This document shows positions 25,272 to 34,586 of a stretch of DNA of 64,000 bases, one piece after another. Below the pieces are notes generated by a model. It had not been told where the DNA came from. It saw only the letters and a program-made list of their open reading frames with translations, and made no database searches. The position numbers were made by a program, and so were the translations under genes. Source of the DNA: Tsukamurella sputi. Lineage in GTDB: Bacteria; Actinomycetota; Actinomycetes; Mycobacteriales; Mycobacteriaceae. The stretch is taken from assembly GCF_007858445.1 (NCBI RefSeq), contig NZ_VIGV01000004.1, forward strand, positions 558,001-622,000. The letters are read 5' to 3'. How positions within the stretch are numbered: the stretch's first letter is position 1; every line of letters begins with the position of its first letter.

Positions 25272-25709
25272 ATGGAAACGAACCCGGAGGACGGCGGCAC
25301 GCTCGCCGATGTCGAGGCCGCGGGAGTGGCCGGGCGGCGGGCGGCGCTGCCGTGGTGGCTACTCGCGCTCGAGGTCCTCTTCGTCGCCGGGATGTGGTCG
25401 ATGGTCTACGGCGGCCCGCAGACGTGGGCGAACATCCTGCTCGCGTTCGCGGTCTTCGCGGTGCCGGTCGTGGTCCTGGTGGTGATCGCGAAGCGGCGGG
25501 GTCGCGTGGGCGAGTTCGCGCCGGGCTCGCGCGCGTCGGTCGTGTCCTGGGTGGGCTTCTTCGGCGCGATGTTCGCCGCGATGACGATGTCGAACTTCCT
25601 CGAGGTGGGGCGTCCGCAGGCCTATGTGGCGGTCTTCCTCGTCGTGATGGTCGTGTACGGCGGCTGTCGGGTGGCGGCGGAGCGACTCGCCGTGCGGCAG
25701 GCCGCGTGA
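25272..25709 (+). CDS. Four-helix membrane protein of unknown function, co-transcribed with an HTH regulator
   Basis: 145 residues from ATG 25272. After an acidic N-terminus there are four membrane helices: WWLLALEVLFVAGMWSMVYG, WANILLAFAVFAVPVVVLVV, VSWVGFFGAMFAAMTMSNF and AYVAVFLVVMVVYGGCRVAA. No family recognised. The stop overlaps the GTG of the regulator gene by four bases, so the pair is translationally coupled. A palindromic operator covers its promoter, suggesting that the regulator represses this membrane protein and itself. Confidence 0.78.
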   Translation: METNPEDGGTLADVEAAGVAGRRAALPWWLLALEVLFVAGMWSMVYGGPQTWANILLAFAVFAVPVVVLVVIAKRRGRVGEFAPGSRASVVSWVGFFGAMFAAMTMSNFLEVGRPQAYVAVFLVVMVVYGGCRVAAERLAVRQAA

Positions 25710-26002
25710 GCGGCCCGGACTACGGGCCGCCCGCGTTCGACGACCTCATCCACCCGCGGCAGCGGCTCATGATCTGTGCCGCGCTCGGCCAGGCCCAGGA
25801 GCTGCGGTTCGACCTGCTCGCGAAGGCCCTGAACATGAGCGCCTCCGTGCTGAGCAAGCACCTCGCGAAGCTGGAGGAGGCGCACTACGTCGCGCTGCGA
25901 CGCGACTCCGCGGACTCGCGTCGACAGTGGGTCGAGCTCACACCCACTGGGAGGTCCGCCTTCGCGCGACATGTCGCGGCGTTGCGCGCGCTCACCGACT
26001 GA
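25706..26002 (+). CDS. Winged-helix transcriptional regulator (HTH_34/MarR-like)
   Basis: 98 residues from GTG 25706 (overlap GTGA with the upstream stop). The core IHPRQRLMICAALGQAQEL, then FDLLAKALNMSASVLSKHLA and KLEEAHYVALRRD, is the short winged-helix form annotated as HTH_34; the recognition helix is the ASVLSKHLAKLEE part. Small single-domain regulators of this type usually repress adjacent genes. The likely target is the 25244-25270 repeat upstream of its own operon. Confidence 0.88.
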   Translation: MSGPDYGPPAFDDLIHPRQRLMICAALGQAQELRFDLLAKALNMSASVLSKHLAKLEEAHYVALRRDSADSRRQWVELTPTGRSAFARHVAALRALTD

Positions 26003-26060
26003 GCCTGTCATGCGACGCGACGAGTCCGCCGAACCTGTTTACCGGGACGCCATGTCCTGC

Positions 26061-26088
26061 TAAATTCAGGGAAAGTGATAGCGATCAC
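26061..26088 (+). promoter_or_regulatory. AurF-like gene promoter with a downstream palindrome
   Basis: A TAAATT -10 box at 26061-26066 (possible -35 TTTACC near 26037) is followed by GTGAT-AGCG-ATCAC at 26075-26088, perfect 5-bp arms in the transcript leader just before the AAGGAGG ribosome site. The palindrome would sit at the transcription start, as expected for a repressor site. Confidence 0.5.
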
Positions 26089-26101
26089 AAGGAGGACTCT
26101 C

Positions 26102-27103
26102 ATGGCGGACATCCTGGGACGTGTGAGCCGACGCGATCTCGAGCAGGGCTACGTCGACGTGCTGGAGGATCTGTCCGACGGTTCCGTGCACCGCCGGTTC
26201 GATCCCTACCTCGACATCGACTGGGACTCGCCCGAGCTGGCGCTGGACCCGAACGATCCGCGCTGGGTGCTTCCGCCCACACTGGACTCCCTGGGCGCGA
26301 CGCAGTGGTACCGCGACCTGCCGCTGGAGAAGCGGATCGAGATCGGGAAGTGGCGCATGGCCAACACCATCAAGGTGGGCGCGGCCTTCGAATCCATCCT
26401 GATCCGCGGAATGATGCAGTACATCATGAAGCTGCCGAACAAGTCGGCGGAGTTCCGCTACTGCCTCCACGAGATGACGGAGGAGTGCAACCACATCCAG
26501 ATGTTCCAGGAGCTGGTCAACCGCATCGACGTCGACGTTCCCGGCATGCGGAAGTGGTTCCGCCGGGCATCGCCGATCATCGGCCCGCTGGGCGGTCACG
26601 CCCACGTGATCCTGTTCATGGGCATCCTCGGCGGCGAGGAGCCGATCGACCACTACCAGAAGGCGATCATGCGGCACGGGGGCCAGGTCCCGCCGCTGGT
26701 GCTGCGCACCATGGAGATCCACGTCGCCGAGGAGGCGCGGCACATCTCCTTCGCGCACGAGTTCCTGCACGCCCACCTGCAGGGGATGACGAAGCGGCAG
26801 AAGCGGATCTGCGCCGTCGCCTTCCCGCTGGCGATGCGCTGGCTGGTCGGCGAGATCTTCACCCCGCCGAAGGAGTTCTTCGAGCGCTTCGACGTTCCGC
26901 GTGAGGTCAAGCGCGAGGCGTTCTGGCGCGGCCCCACGGCCCGAGCGCTGCTGAACGACTACTTCGCCGAGATGCGTGCCCTCGCCGACGATCTCGGTCT
27001 CATGACCCCCGTCGGCAAGCTGATGTGGAAGCTCCTGCGGATCGACGGGCACAAGGCCCGCTACCGCGGGGAGCCCACCCGGCCCGCGCAGATCGCCGCC
27101 TGA
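26102..27103 (+). CDS. AurF-type diiron oxygenase
   Basis: 333 residues from ATG 26102, with AAGGAGG 7 nt upstream. Diiron-ligand motifs are present: an early Glu-containing helix (AFESILIRGMMQYIMKLP), EECNHIQMFQELVNR (EExxH) and EIHVAEEARHISFAHEFLHA (ExxxxEExxH...H). These match the AurF/p-aminobenzoate N-oxygenase family (DUF-type diiron oxygenases common in mycolate actinobacteria). AurF itself oxidises an aryl amine; many actinobacterial relatives have unknown substrates, possibly acyl chains. It is followed by a TetR gene in the same direction, which could be its regulator. Confidence 0.87.
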   Translation: MADILGRVSRRDLEQGYVDVLEDLSDGSVHRRFDPYLDIDWDSPELALDPNDPRWVLPPTLDSLGATQWYRDLPLEKRIEIGKWRMANTIKVGAAFESILIRGMMQYIMKLPNKSAEFRYCLHEMTEECNHIQMFQELVNRIDVDVPGMRKWFRRASPIIGPLGGHAHVILFMGILGGEEPIDHYQKAIMRHGGQVPPLVLRTMEIHVAEEARHISFAHEFLHAHLQGMTKRQKRICAVAFPLAMRWLVGEIFTPPKEFFERFDVPREVKREAFWRGPTARALLNDYFAEMRALADDLGLMTPVGKLMWKLLRIDGHKARYRGEPTRPAQIAA

Positions 27104-27135
27104 GGCGGTTCGCGTCCGGGGTTGCCGCACGGGCG

Positions 27136-27141
27136 TAGCAT
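27136..27141 (+). promoter_or_regulatory. -10 hexamer TAGCAT of the TetR gene
   Basis: TAGCAT ends 8 nt before ATG 27150; leaderless or nearly so. Confidence 0.5.
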
Positions 27142-27149
27142 CACGCGGT

Positions 27150-27890
27150 ATGGCGACCGCGGGCGAGGCCGAGAGCGGCTACGAGTTGCGCTGGCGCGCC
27201 CACAATTCGCAGCGGCGCGAGACGATCCTGCGTGCCGCGGCTGAACTGGTCGAGGAGTCCGAGCCCGGCGCGGCGATCTCCGTGCGGAGCATCGCCGAGC
27301 GGGCCGGACTGGTGAAATCCGTGGTGTACCGGCAGTTCAAGAGCAAGGACGATCTGGTGCGCGGGCTCCGGGGGTTCGTGGTGGAGCGGTTCGCCGCCGA
27401 ACTCGAGGCGGACCTCGACGTCTCGAGCGGCTCGCTGCGCGCGATCGTGCGGCGCTCCATCGCCAGTGCGGCGTCGTGGATGCAGGACAATCCGCGCCTC
27501 GTCGAACTGCTGCGGGCCGGCCCCTCGGATGCCGCGGCGGGCGCGGACGGTCTCGCCGTGGCGCCCGATGCCGTCGGCGAGCTCAAGCACCGCGTCGTGG
27601 CGCGCGCGGACCAGACCATCGCCGGCCTCGCCGCCCTCACCGGACTCGACCCCGGAGCCTTCGCCGGCGTGCCCTTCACGGTGTTCACGATGGTCGAGGG
27701 CACGCTCACCAGCTGGGTGCGCGACGAGGCCGCGGTGCGCGGCCGGTCACGCGAGGAAGTGGTCGAATCTCTCACCGACGTCACGTGGTTCGTGCTCGAC
27801 GGTGCCGCGCGCACCCTGGGGATCCACGTGGACCCGGACGCCGAGTTCAGCCAGGTGATGAACGACCTGGCTCCCGGTCTGGCACGATAA
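27150..27890 (+). CDS. TetR/AcrR family transcriptional regulator
   Basis: 246 residues from ATG 27150. N-terminal TetR helix-turn-helix: RRETILRAAAELVEESEPGA then SVRSIAERAGLVKSVVYRQF and KSKDDLVRGL. The ligand-binding C-terminal domain (residues about 70-240) is Ala-rich and not assignable. It follows the diiron oxygenase gene by 46 bp and precedes lpqY by 83 bp; either could be its target. A regulatory role towards the oxygenase is more likely given the palindrome there, but this is inference. Confidence 0.88.
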   Translation: MATAGEAESGYELRWRAHNSQRRETILRAAAELVEESEPGAAISVRSIAERAGLVKSVVYRQFKSKDDLVRGLRGFVVERFAAELEADLDVSSGSLRAIVRRSIASAASWMQDNPRLVELLRAGPSDAAAGADGLAVAPDAVGELKHRVVARADQTIAGLAALTGLDPGAFAGVPFTVFTMVEGTLTSWVRDEAAVRGRSREEVVESLTDVTWFVLDGAARTLGIHVDPDAEFSQVMNDLAPGLAR

Positions 27891-27973
27891 TGCCGAATGT
27901 GGTTCACCTCACCGGCCGCGTCGGCTAGCTTTCGAGCGGACGCCACCCGGTCGAGGGCGGCATAGGAGGCGGC

Positions 27974-29425
27974 GTGACGATACGACGGAGATCGCGGCTC
28001 GGTACTCGGCGGCGCACGCGCGCTGCAGCGGTGGGACTCACGGCGACGATGGCCGTGACCCTGCTCGCGGGGTGCGGCACCGAGGACAGCGGCATCACCC
28101 TGAACGTCTACGCGCCGGCGGACGGCGCGAAGACGGTCAAGGAGGTGGCGGGGGACTGCTCCACGAGCGACTACACGGTGGTCGGGCACGCGCTGCCCAA
28201 GCAGGCCGATGACCAGCGACTGCAGATCGCCCGCCGCGCCAACGGCAACGACCGGACGATGGACATCGTCGGCCTGGACGTGAACTGGACCGCGGAGTTC
28301 GCCGAGGCCGGGTGGGTCCTGCCCTTCCCGGACGACCTCGCGGCCGCCTCCAAGAAGACGGTGCTCGCGGGCCCGCTCAAGACCGCGATGTGGCAGGACA
28401 AGCAGTACGCGGCGCCGGCGTGGACCAACACGCAGCTGCTCTGGTACCGCAAGGACGCGCTGGAGAAGGTCCTGGGCCGCAAGATCGGCAACCAGCCGCC
28501 GAAGCTGACGTGGGATCAGGTGGTGCAGTACGCGACCAAGTCCGGCGAGCTCGGCGGTCCGACGCAGATCGAGGCGCAGGCCGCGCAGTACGAGGGCGTG
28601 GTCGTGTGGTTCAACTCGCTGCTCGAGAGCGCCGGCGGCGCGATGGTGGCCGAGGACGGCAAGACGGTGACGCTCACCGACACCCCGGAGCACCGCGCCG
28701 CCACCGTCAAGGCGTTGTCGATCATGAAGGCCGTCGCCACGGCGCCCGGCCGCGACCCGTCGTTCACCCAGCTCGACGAGGGCAAGTCCCGCCTCGGCAT
28801 GGAGACCGGCAAGGCGATCTTCCAGGTCAACTGGCCCTTCGTCTACGCCAGCGCGCAGCAGAACGGCGCGGCGGGCGAGGTCCCGTACCTCACGGACCTC
28901 ACGAAGTTCAACGAACTGCTCAACCCGCCGAAGGACGCGAAGAACCCGCCGTCGCCGACGGCGGCCCAACTCAACGAGATCAACACGTTGACCCGACAGA
29001 AGTTCGACTTCGCGCCGTACCCCTCGGTGATCGCGGGCAAGCCCGCCAAGACCACCGTCGGCGGCATCAACTTCGCCGTGGCCAAGACGACCCGGTACGA
29101 GAAGCAGGCCTTCGCCGCGCTGGAGTGCCTCACCAACGAGGCCGCCGAGCGGAAGTACGCGATCAAGGGCGGCACCCCGCCGATCCTCGCGAAGCTCTAC
29201 GACGACACGGAGTTCCGCAAGGACTACCCGATGGCCTCGCTCATCCGCGACCAATTGCAGGAGAACACCACCGCGGTGCGGCCGATCACGCCGCAGTACC
29301 AGGCGATGTCGACCCTGCTGCAGGCCAAGCTGGCCCCCGTCGGTTCCTGGGACCCCGAGACGCTGGCCGATGAACTGACCGCCGCCGCGCAGAAGGCGAT
29401 GGACGGAAAGGGGCTCGTGCCGTGA
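27974..29425 (+). CDS. lpqY: Trehalose ABC transporter substrate-binding lipoprotein LpqY
   Basis: 483 residues from GTG 27974, with TAGGAGG 6 nt upstream. A twin-Arg/Lys-rich signal peptide (residues 1-33) ends in the lipobox TLLAGC with Cys34 as the lipid anchor. The mature part (ITLNVYAPADGAKTVKEVAG, TNTQLLWYRKDALEKVLG, AVAKTTRYEKQAFAALECL) is a family-1 solute-binding protein. Gene order lpqY-sugA-sugB-sugC and location before corA equal Rv1235-Rv1238, the mycobacterial trehalose recycling importer that recovers trehalose released from trehalose monomycolate. The stop overlaps sugA by 4 bp. Confidence 0.93.
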   Translation: MTIRRRSRLGTRRRTRAAAVGLTATMAVTLLAGCGTEDSGITLNVYAPADGAKTVKEVAGDCSTSDYTVVGHALPKQADDQRLQIARRANGNDRTMDIVGLDVNWTAEFAEAGWVLPFPDDLAAASKKTVLAGPLKTAMWQDKQYAAPAWTNTQLLWYRKDALEKVLGRKIGNQPPKLTWDQVVQYATKSGELGGPTQIEAQAAQYEGVVVWFNSLLESAGGAMVAEDGKTVTLTDTPEHRAATVKALSIMKAVATAPGRDPSFTQLDEGKSRLGMETGKAIFQVNWPFVYASAQQNGAAGEVPYLTDLTKFNELLNPPKDAKNPPSPTAAQLNEINTLTRQKFDFAPYPSVIAGKPAKTTVGGINFAVAKTTRYEKQAFAALECLTNEAAERKYAIKGGTPPILAKLYDDTEFRKDYPMASLIRDQLQENTTAVRPITPQYQAMSTLLQAKLAPVGSWDPETLADELTAAAQKAMDGKGLVP

Positions 29426-30357
29426 CCGCCGTGACCGAGGCACCGTCGAACGACCCGACGGGCCCCGCCCCCGAGAGCGAGGGGCGCCGCGCCGAGCGCA
29501 AGCTGGGCCTGCTGCTCATCGCCCCCGCCGCGCTGGTGATGTTCCTGGTCACCGCGTACCCGATCATCTACGCCTTCTGGCTGAGCCTGCACAAGTCATC
29601 GCTGGCGTATCCGGGACAGGACGAGTTCATCGGCCTCGGCAACTACGCCACCGTGCTGCAGGACGGCTACTGGTGGCAGGCGCTGGGCATGACCTCGCTC
29701 ATCACCGTGGTCTCGGTGGTCATCGAGTTCGTGCTGGGCCTCGCGATCGCACTGGTCATGCACCGCACACTCGTCGGGCGCGGCCTGGTGCGCACCGTCG
29801 TGCTGATCCCGTACGGCATCGTCACCGTCGTCGCGGCGTTCTCCTGGTACTACGCCTGGACCCCGGGGACCGGCTACCTCGCGGGCCTGCTGCCCGACGG
29901 GAGCGCGCCGCTCACCGAGCAGTGGCCGTCGGTCGCGATCATCATCCTGGCCGAGGTGTGGAAGACGACGCCGTTCATGGCGCTGCTGCTGCTCTCGGGC
30001 CTCGCCCTGGTTCCCGACGACCTGCTCAAGGCTGCGGCCCTCGACGGCGCCGGCCCGTGGACCCGCCTGCGGAAGATCACGATCCCGCTGATGAAGCCGG
30101 CGATCCTGGTGGCACTGCTGTTCCGCACGCTGGACGCCTTCCGCATCTTCGACAACATCTACATCCTGACGAAGGGCAGCAACGGCACCGGCTCGGTCTC
30201 GATCCTCGGGTACGACAACCTGTTCAAGGCGTTCAACCTGGGGGTGGGGTCGGCGATCTCGGTGCTGATCTTCATCTGCGTCGCGATCATCGCGTTCATC
30301 TTCGTCAAGGCGTTCGGCACCTCCGTGCCGGGCTCCGATTCGGGCGATCGACGGTAG
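29422..30357 (+). CDS. sugA: Trehalose ABC transporter permease SugA
   Basis: 311 residues from GTG 29422 (GTGA overlap with lpqY). Six membrane segments after a charged N-terminus; binding-protein-dependent transport signature (EAA loop) is in LLKAAALDGAGPWTRLRKIT, with the conserved EA..DGA..W pattern, followed by IPLMKPAILVALLFR. It forms the transmembrane pore with SugB. Confidence 0.92.
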   Translation: MTAVTEAPSNDPTGPAPESEGRRAERKLGLLLIAPAALVMFLVTAYPIIYAFWLSLHKSSLAYPGQDEFIGLGNYATVLQDGYWWQALGMTSLITVVSVVIEFVLGLAIALVMHRTLVGRGLVRTVVLIPYGIVTVVAAFSWYYAWTPGTGYLAGLLPDGSAPLTEQWPSVAIIILAEVWKTTPFMALLLLSGLALVPDDLLKAAALDGAGPWTRLRKITIPLMKPAILVALLFRTLDAFRIFDNIYILTKGSNGTGSVSILGYDNLFKAFNLGVGSAISVLIFICVAIIAFIFVKAFGTSVPGSDSGDRR

Positions 30358-30366
30358 GGGTAGGAC

Positions 30367-31200
30367 ATGGCTCAAGGTTCCGTCGGTAAGAAGCTCGGCT
30401 GGAGCGTCATCGATCTCCTGGTGATCCTCTACGCCCTGATCCCGGTCCTGTGGATCATCTCGCTCTCGCTCAAGCCCACGTCGTCCATCGCCGACGGCAG
30501 CTTCATCCCCAAGAAGATCACCGGGGAGAACTACACGGCGATCTTCGAGGGCAACGGCTTCATCCGCCCGCTGATCAACTCGATCGGCATCGCGTTGATC
30601 TCCACCGTGATCGCGGTGCTGATCGGCATGTTCGCCGCCTACGCCGTGGCGCGGCTCGACTTCCCGGGCAAGAAGCTCTTCGTGGGCGCGGCTCTGCTGA
30701 TCGCGATGTTCCCGCAGGTCTCGCTCATCACGCCGCTGTTCAACATCGAGCGCAAGGTGGGCCTGTTCGACACCTGGCCCGGCCTGATCCTGCCGTACAT
30801 CACGTTCGCGCTGCCGCTCACGGTGTACACGCTCTCGGCCTTCTTCCGCGAGATCCCCTGGGAGCTGGAGAAGGCCGCCAAGATGGACGGCGCCACCCCG
30901 GCGCAGGCCTTCCGTCGCGTGATCGCGCCGCTCGCGGCTCCCGGCGTGGTGACCGCCGCGATCCTGGTCTTCATCTTCTGCTGGAACGACCTGCTCTTCG
31001 CGCTCACGCTGACCGCGACGGACGCCTCCACCACGGCGCCCGTCGCCATCACCAACTTCACCGGCAGCTCCGAGTTCGAGGAGCCCACCGGGTCGATCGC
31101 GGCCGCCGCCGTGATCGTCACCATCCCCATCATCGTGTTCGTGCTGATCTTCCAGCGACGGATCGTGGCCGGACTGACGTCCGGTGCGGTCAAGGGCTGA
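30367..31200 (+). CDS. sugB: Trehalose ABC transporter permease SugB
   Basis: 277 residues from ATG 30367, 9 bp after sugA. Six membrane segments; EAA loop is [20 protein letters not shown] then [18 protein letters not shown]. Partner of SugA in the LpqY-SugABC importer. A spacer of 22 bp with GAAGGAG precedes sugC. Confidence 0.92.
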   Translation: MAQGSVGKKLGWSVIDLLVILYALIPVLWIISLSLKPTSSIADGSFIPKKITGENYTAIFEGNGFIRPLINSIGIALISTVIAVLIGMFAAYAVARLDFPGKKLFVGAALLIAMFPQVSLITPLFNIERKVGLFDTWPGLILPYITFALPLTVYTLSAFFREIPWELEKAAKMDGATPAQAFRRVIAPLAAPGVVTAAILVFIFCWNDLLFALTLTATDASTTAPVAITNFTGSSEFEEPTGSIAAAAVIVTIPIIVFVLIFQRRIVAGLTSGAVKG

Positions 31201-31222
31201 AACACTCGAAGGAGCAATTCAC

Positions 31223-32404
<1,182 letters not shown>

Positions 32405-32423
32405 GGGCTGGGGAGGGCGCGCC

Positions 32424-33098
32424 GTGCGGGTGCTCGCCGTCAGCGATGAGGAGGTACCGGGCCTGGCCCTGGCCTCGTCGACGCTGCGCCCCGACCTGAT
32501 CCTCGGGGCCGGGGACCTGTCCGGCGGGTACCTGGAGTCGCTCGTCGATCGCTACGGCGTGCCCTGCGTCTTCGTCCCCGGCAACCACGATCCGGACCAC
32601 AGCGGCTATCGCCGCACCCGCGGCGGATTCGTGCGCGGGGGACTGCCGTGCGAGCCGCCCGGTCCGCGCGGCGGGGTCAACGCCGACGGTCGCGTCGTCA
32701 CCGTCGGCGGCCTGACGGTGGCGGGTCTCGGCGGGTCCGTCCGCTACCGCGGCGGGCCGAACCAGTGGACGCAGTCGCAGGCGGCGCGCCGGGCCTGGCG
32801 GGTGCGGTTCGCGGCCCGGCGGCGGACCGTCGACGTGGTGCTCGCGCACTCGCCGGCGCGCGGTGTCGGCGACGGCGACGACGGCCCGCACGAGGGACTG
32901 GCCGCACTCGGGCGGCTGGTCGCGAAGCTCCGGCCGCAGGTCTTCGTGCACGGGCACGTGCACCCCTTCGGGCGGCCGGGCCCGGACCGCGAGATCGACG
33001 GCGTCCCCGTGCTGAACACCGTCGGATACACCTACTTCGACATCGACCCCGGGAGCCCGGGGACCTATCGCGTGAGGGAGAGGCGACGTGGCGCGTGA
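32424..33098 (+). CDS. Calcineurin-like metallophosphoesterase
   Basis: 224 residues from GTG 32424, 19 bp after sugC. Metal-binding blocks GAGDLSGG, VPGNHDPDHS and HGHVHPFG are clear. The N-terminal DxH of most family members is replaced by SDEE (MRVLAVSDEEVPGLAL), as in a subset of small metallophosphoesterases. The Asn-His pair and the GHVH metal site are kept, so it is probably catalytic, with unknown phosphoester substrate. The stop overlaps the start of the ParB-like gene by 11 bp, and both look like an appended operon on the sug genes. Confidence 0.85.
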   Translation: MRVLAVSDEEVPGLALASSTLRPDLILGAGDLSGGYLESLVDRYGVPCVFVPGNHDPDHSGYRRTRGGFVRGGLPCEPPGPRGGVNADGRVVTVGGLTVAGLGGSVRYRGGPNQWTQSQAARRAWRVRFAARRRTVDVVLAHSPARGVGDGDDGPHEGLAALGRLVAKLRPQVFVHGHVHPFGRPGPDREIDGVPVLNTVGYTYFDIDPGSPGTYRVRERRRGA

Positions 33099-33954
33099 CA
33101 CCGGATTCCCCGACGAGGACGCCCGCAGCGACTTCGAGCGGTCGCGGCGGCGCGCGAACATCGCCCGCCTCGCTGCGTGGGTCCGCGGCCAGCCGGGCGA
33201 CGTCAACGAGGTGCTGCCCTACGACGAGGTGGTCTCCGCGCTGGGACTGGTGACCGAGCGGAGGCTGGGCCTGCAGGTGGTGCCGGTCGCGCAGATCGTG
33301 GGCAGCGTCGACCGCACCCGCGACTTCGACAGGTACTTCCGGCCGCGCTCGCCCGCGTTGCGCGCGCGCTGGCAGCGGCTGGCCGCGGCGCAGCGACGGG
33401 GCGAGGCGATGCCCCCGGTCGAGCTGAAGAAGGTCGGCGAGATGTACTTCGTGGTCGACGGGCACCACCGCGTGTCGATCGCCTTCGCGCGCGGCTTCAC
33501 CACCATCGACGCCGACGTCACCGAGGTCGTGACGCGCATCGGCTCGGGAGGCATCGCCGTCCGCTCCGATCTGCTGCTCAAGGACCACCGGAGGCTTTTC
33601 CTGGAGCGGGTACCGCTGCAGGGTGCGGAGCGGGAGCGGATCCGGTTCACCAACGCCTGGGACTATTCGGTGCTCGCGGAATCGGTGGAGGCCTGGGGCT
33701 TCCGGTTGATCCAGGAGGCGGGGGAGTACCTCCCGCGCACCGTCGTCGCCCGCCGGTGGTTCGACGAGGAGTTCGCGCCGGTCATCGAGATGGCCCGCGC
33801 CGCCGGGATCATGGAGTCCTCCACCGACGCGGAGGTGTACCTGTTCGTCGCCTGCGAGCGGTACCGCTTGGTGCGCAAGCACGTCTGGACACCGGAGATC
33901 ATCTCGGAGGTGTCGGCGCAGAACCGGCCCTGGCAGCCGGGCCGGTTCTTCTGA
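33088..33954 (+). CDS. ParB-like N-terminal-domain protein
   Basis: 288 residues from GTG 33088. The middle contains VELKKVGEMYFVVDGHHRVS followed by IAFARGFTTIDADVTEV, the DGHHR pattern of the ParB/sulfiredoxin-like fold. The rest (residues 1-100 and 170-288) is helical and Arg-rich; there is no ParB helix-turn-helix, so a plain chromosome-partition role is unlikely. Some members of this fold bind or hydrolyse CTP or act on DNA or phosphate groups. The gene overlaps the phosphoesterase gene. Function unknown. Confidence 0.78.
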   Translation: MARDTGFPDEDARSDFERSRRRANIARLAAWVRGQPGDVNEVLPYDEVVSALGLVTERRLGLQVVPVAQIVGSVDRTRDFDRYFRPRSPALRARWQRLAAAQRRGEAMPPVELKKVGEMYFVVDGHHRVSIAFARGFTTIDADVTEVVTRIGSGGIAVRSDLLLKDHRRLFLERVPLQGAERERIRFTNAWDYSVLAESVEAWGFRLIQEAGEYLPRTVVARRWFDEEFAPVIEMARAAGIMESSTDAEVYLFVACERYRLVRKHVWTPEIISEVSAQNRPWQPGRFF

Positions 33955-33965
33955 CGGTAGGTCCG

Positions 33966-33971
33966 TAGGAT
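33966..33971 (+). promoter_or_regulatory. -10 hexamer TAGGAT of the SUFU-domain gene
   Basis: TAGGAT ends 8 nt before GTG 33980. Confidence 0.5.
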
Positions 33972-33979
33972 CGGTGCTC

Positions 33980-34576
33980 GTGACTTCCGTCGTCGATGCC
34001 GTCCGTGCGCACCTCGCCGAGCACTATGCGGGCCGCGGTTTCGCGCCGCCCGCCTCGGCGTCGGTCACCTTCCTCGGGCTGGAGCCGATGACGGTGCAGC
34101 GCTGGGTGGGTGACCGGATGGTCGCGTTCGCCAGCGTCGGCTGCTCCCGGCACCCGATGACGGACCCGAACGCGATCGTCACCGTCGACGACGGGCCGCG
34201 GGCGGAGGTCGTGCTGGAGCTGCGGCCCGCCACCGCCGGCCCGGGCGCGGCGCTCGACGGGGTGCACCGCTCGCTCGCGATCCTCGCCGCGACGCCCGCC
34301 GTCGAGGGGCTGATCCTGGCGCCCGACGCGCTCGTCGACCTGGGGGCACCGCTGTGGGCGGCGGCGCCCTTCACCGCGGTGCTGCTGGGGGAGTCGACGG
34401 TGCCGGATCTGCCGCGCGCGGACGGCGAGCCCGTGCGGTTCCTGCGGGCCGACCCGATCACGGCGAACGAGGCCGCCTGGGTGCGCCTCAAGGGCGCCGC
34501 GGCGCTGCGCGAGGCGTGGGCGGAGGCGGGCATCGATCCCGCCGACCCCGGTCGCCCCGCCGCACGCGAGGTCTAG
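33980..34576 (+). CDS. Suppressor-of-fused (SUFU) domain protein
   Basis: 198 residues from GTG 33980 (GTG 33974 is also in frame but lies too close to the box). The sequence has the SUFU-like pattern MTVQRWVGDRMVAFASVGCS and EVVLELRPATAGPGAALDGV, then FLRADPITANEAAWVRLKG. Bacterial SUFU-domain proteins are often immunity or regulatory proteins of unknown partner; no toxin is next to it. The gene converges on corA with a 10-bp gap. Confidence 0.72.
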   Translation: MTSVVDAVRAHLAEHYAGRGFAPPASASVTFLGLEPMTVQRWVGDRMVAFASVGCSRHPMTDPNAIVTVDDGPRAEVVLELRPATAGPGAALDGVHRSLAILAATPAVEGLILAPDALVDLGAPLWAAAPFTAVLLGESTVPDLPRADGEPVRFLRADPITANEAAWVRLKGAAALREAWAEAGIDPADPGRPAAREV

Positions 34577-34586
34577 TGCGGGAGCG

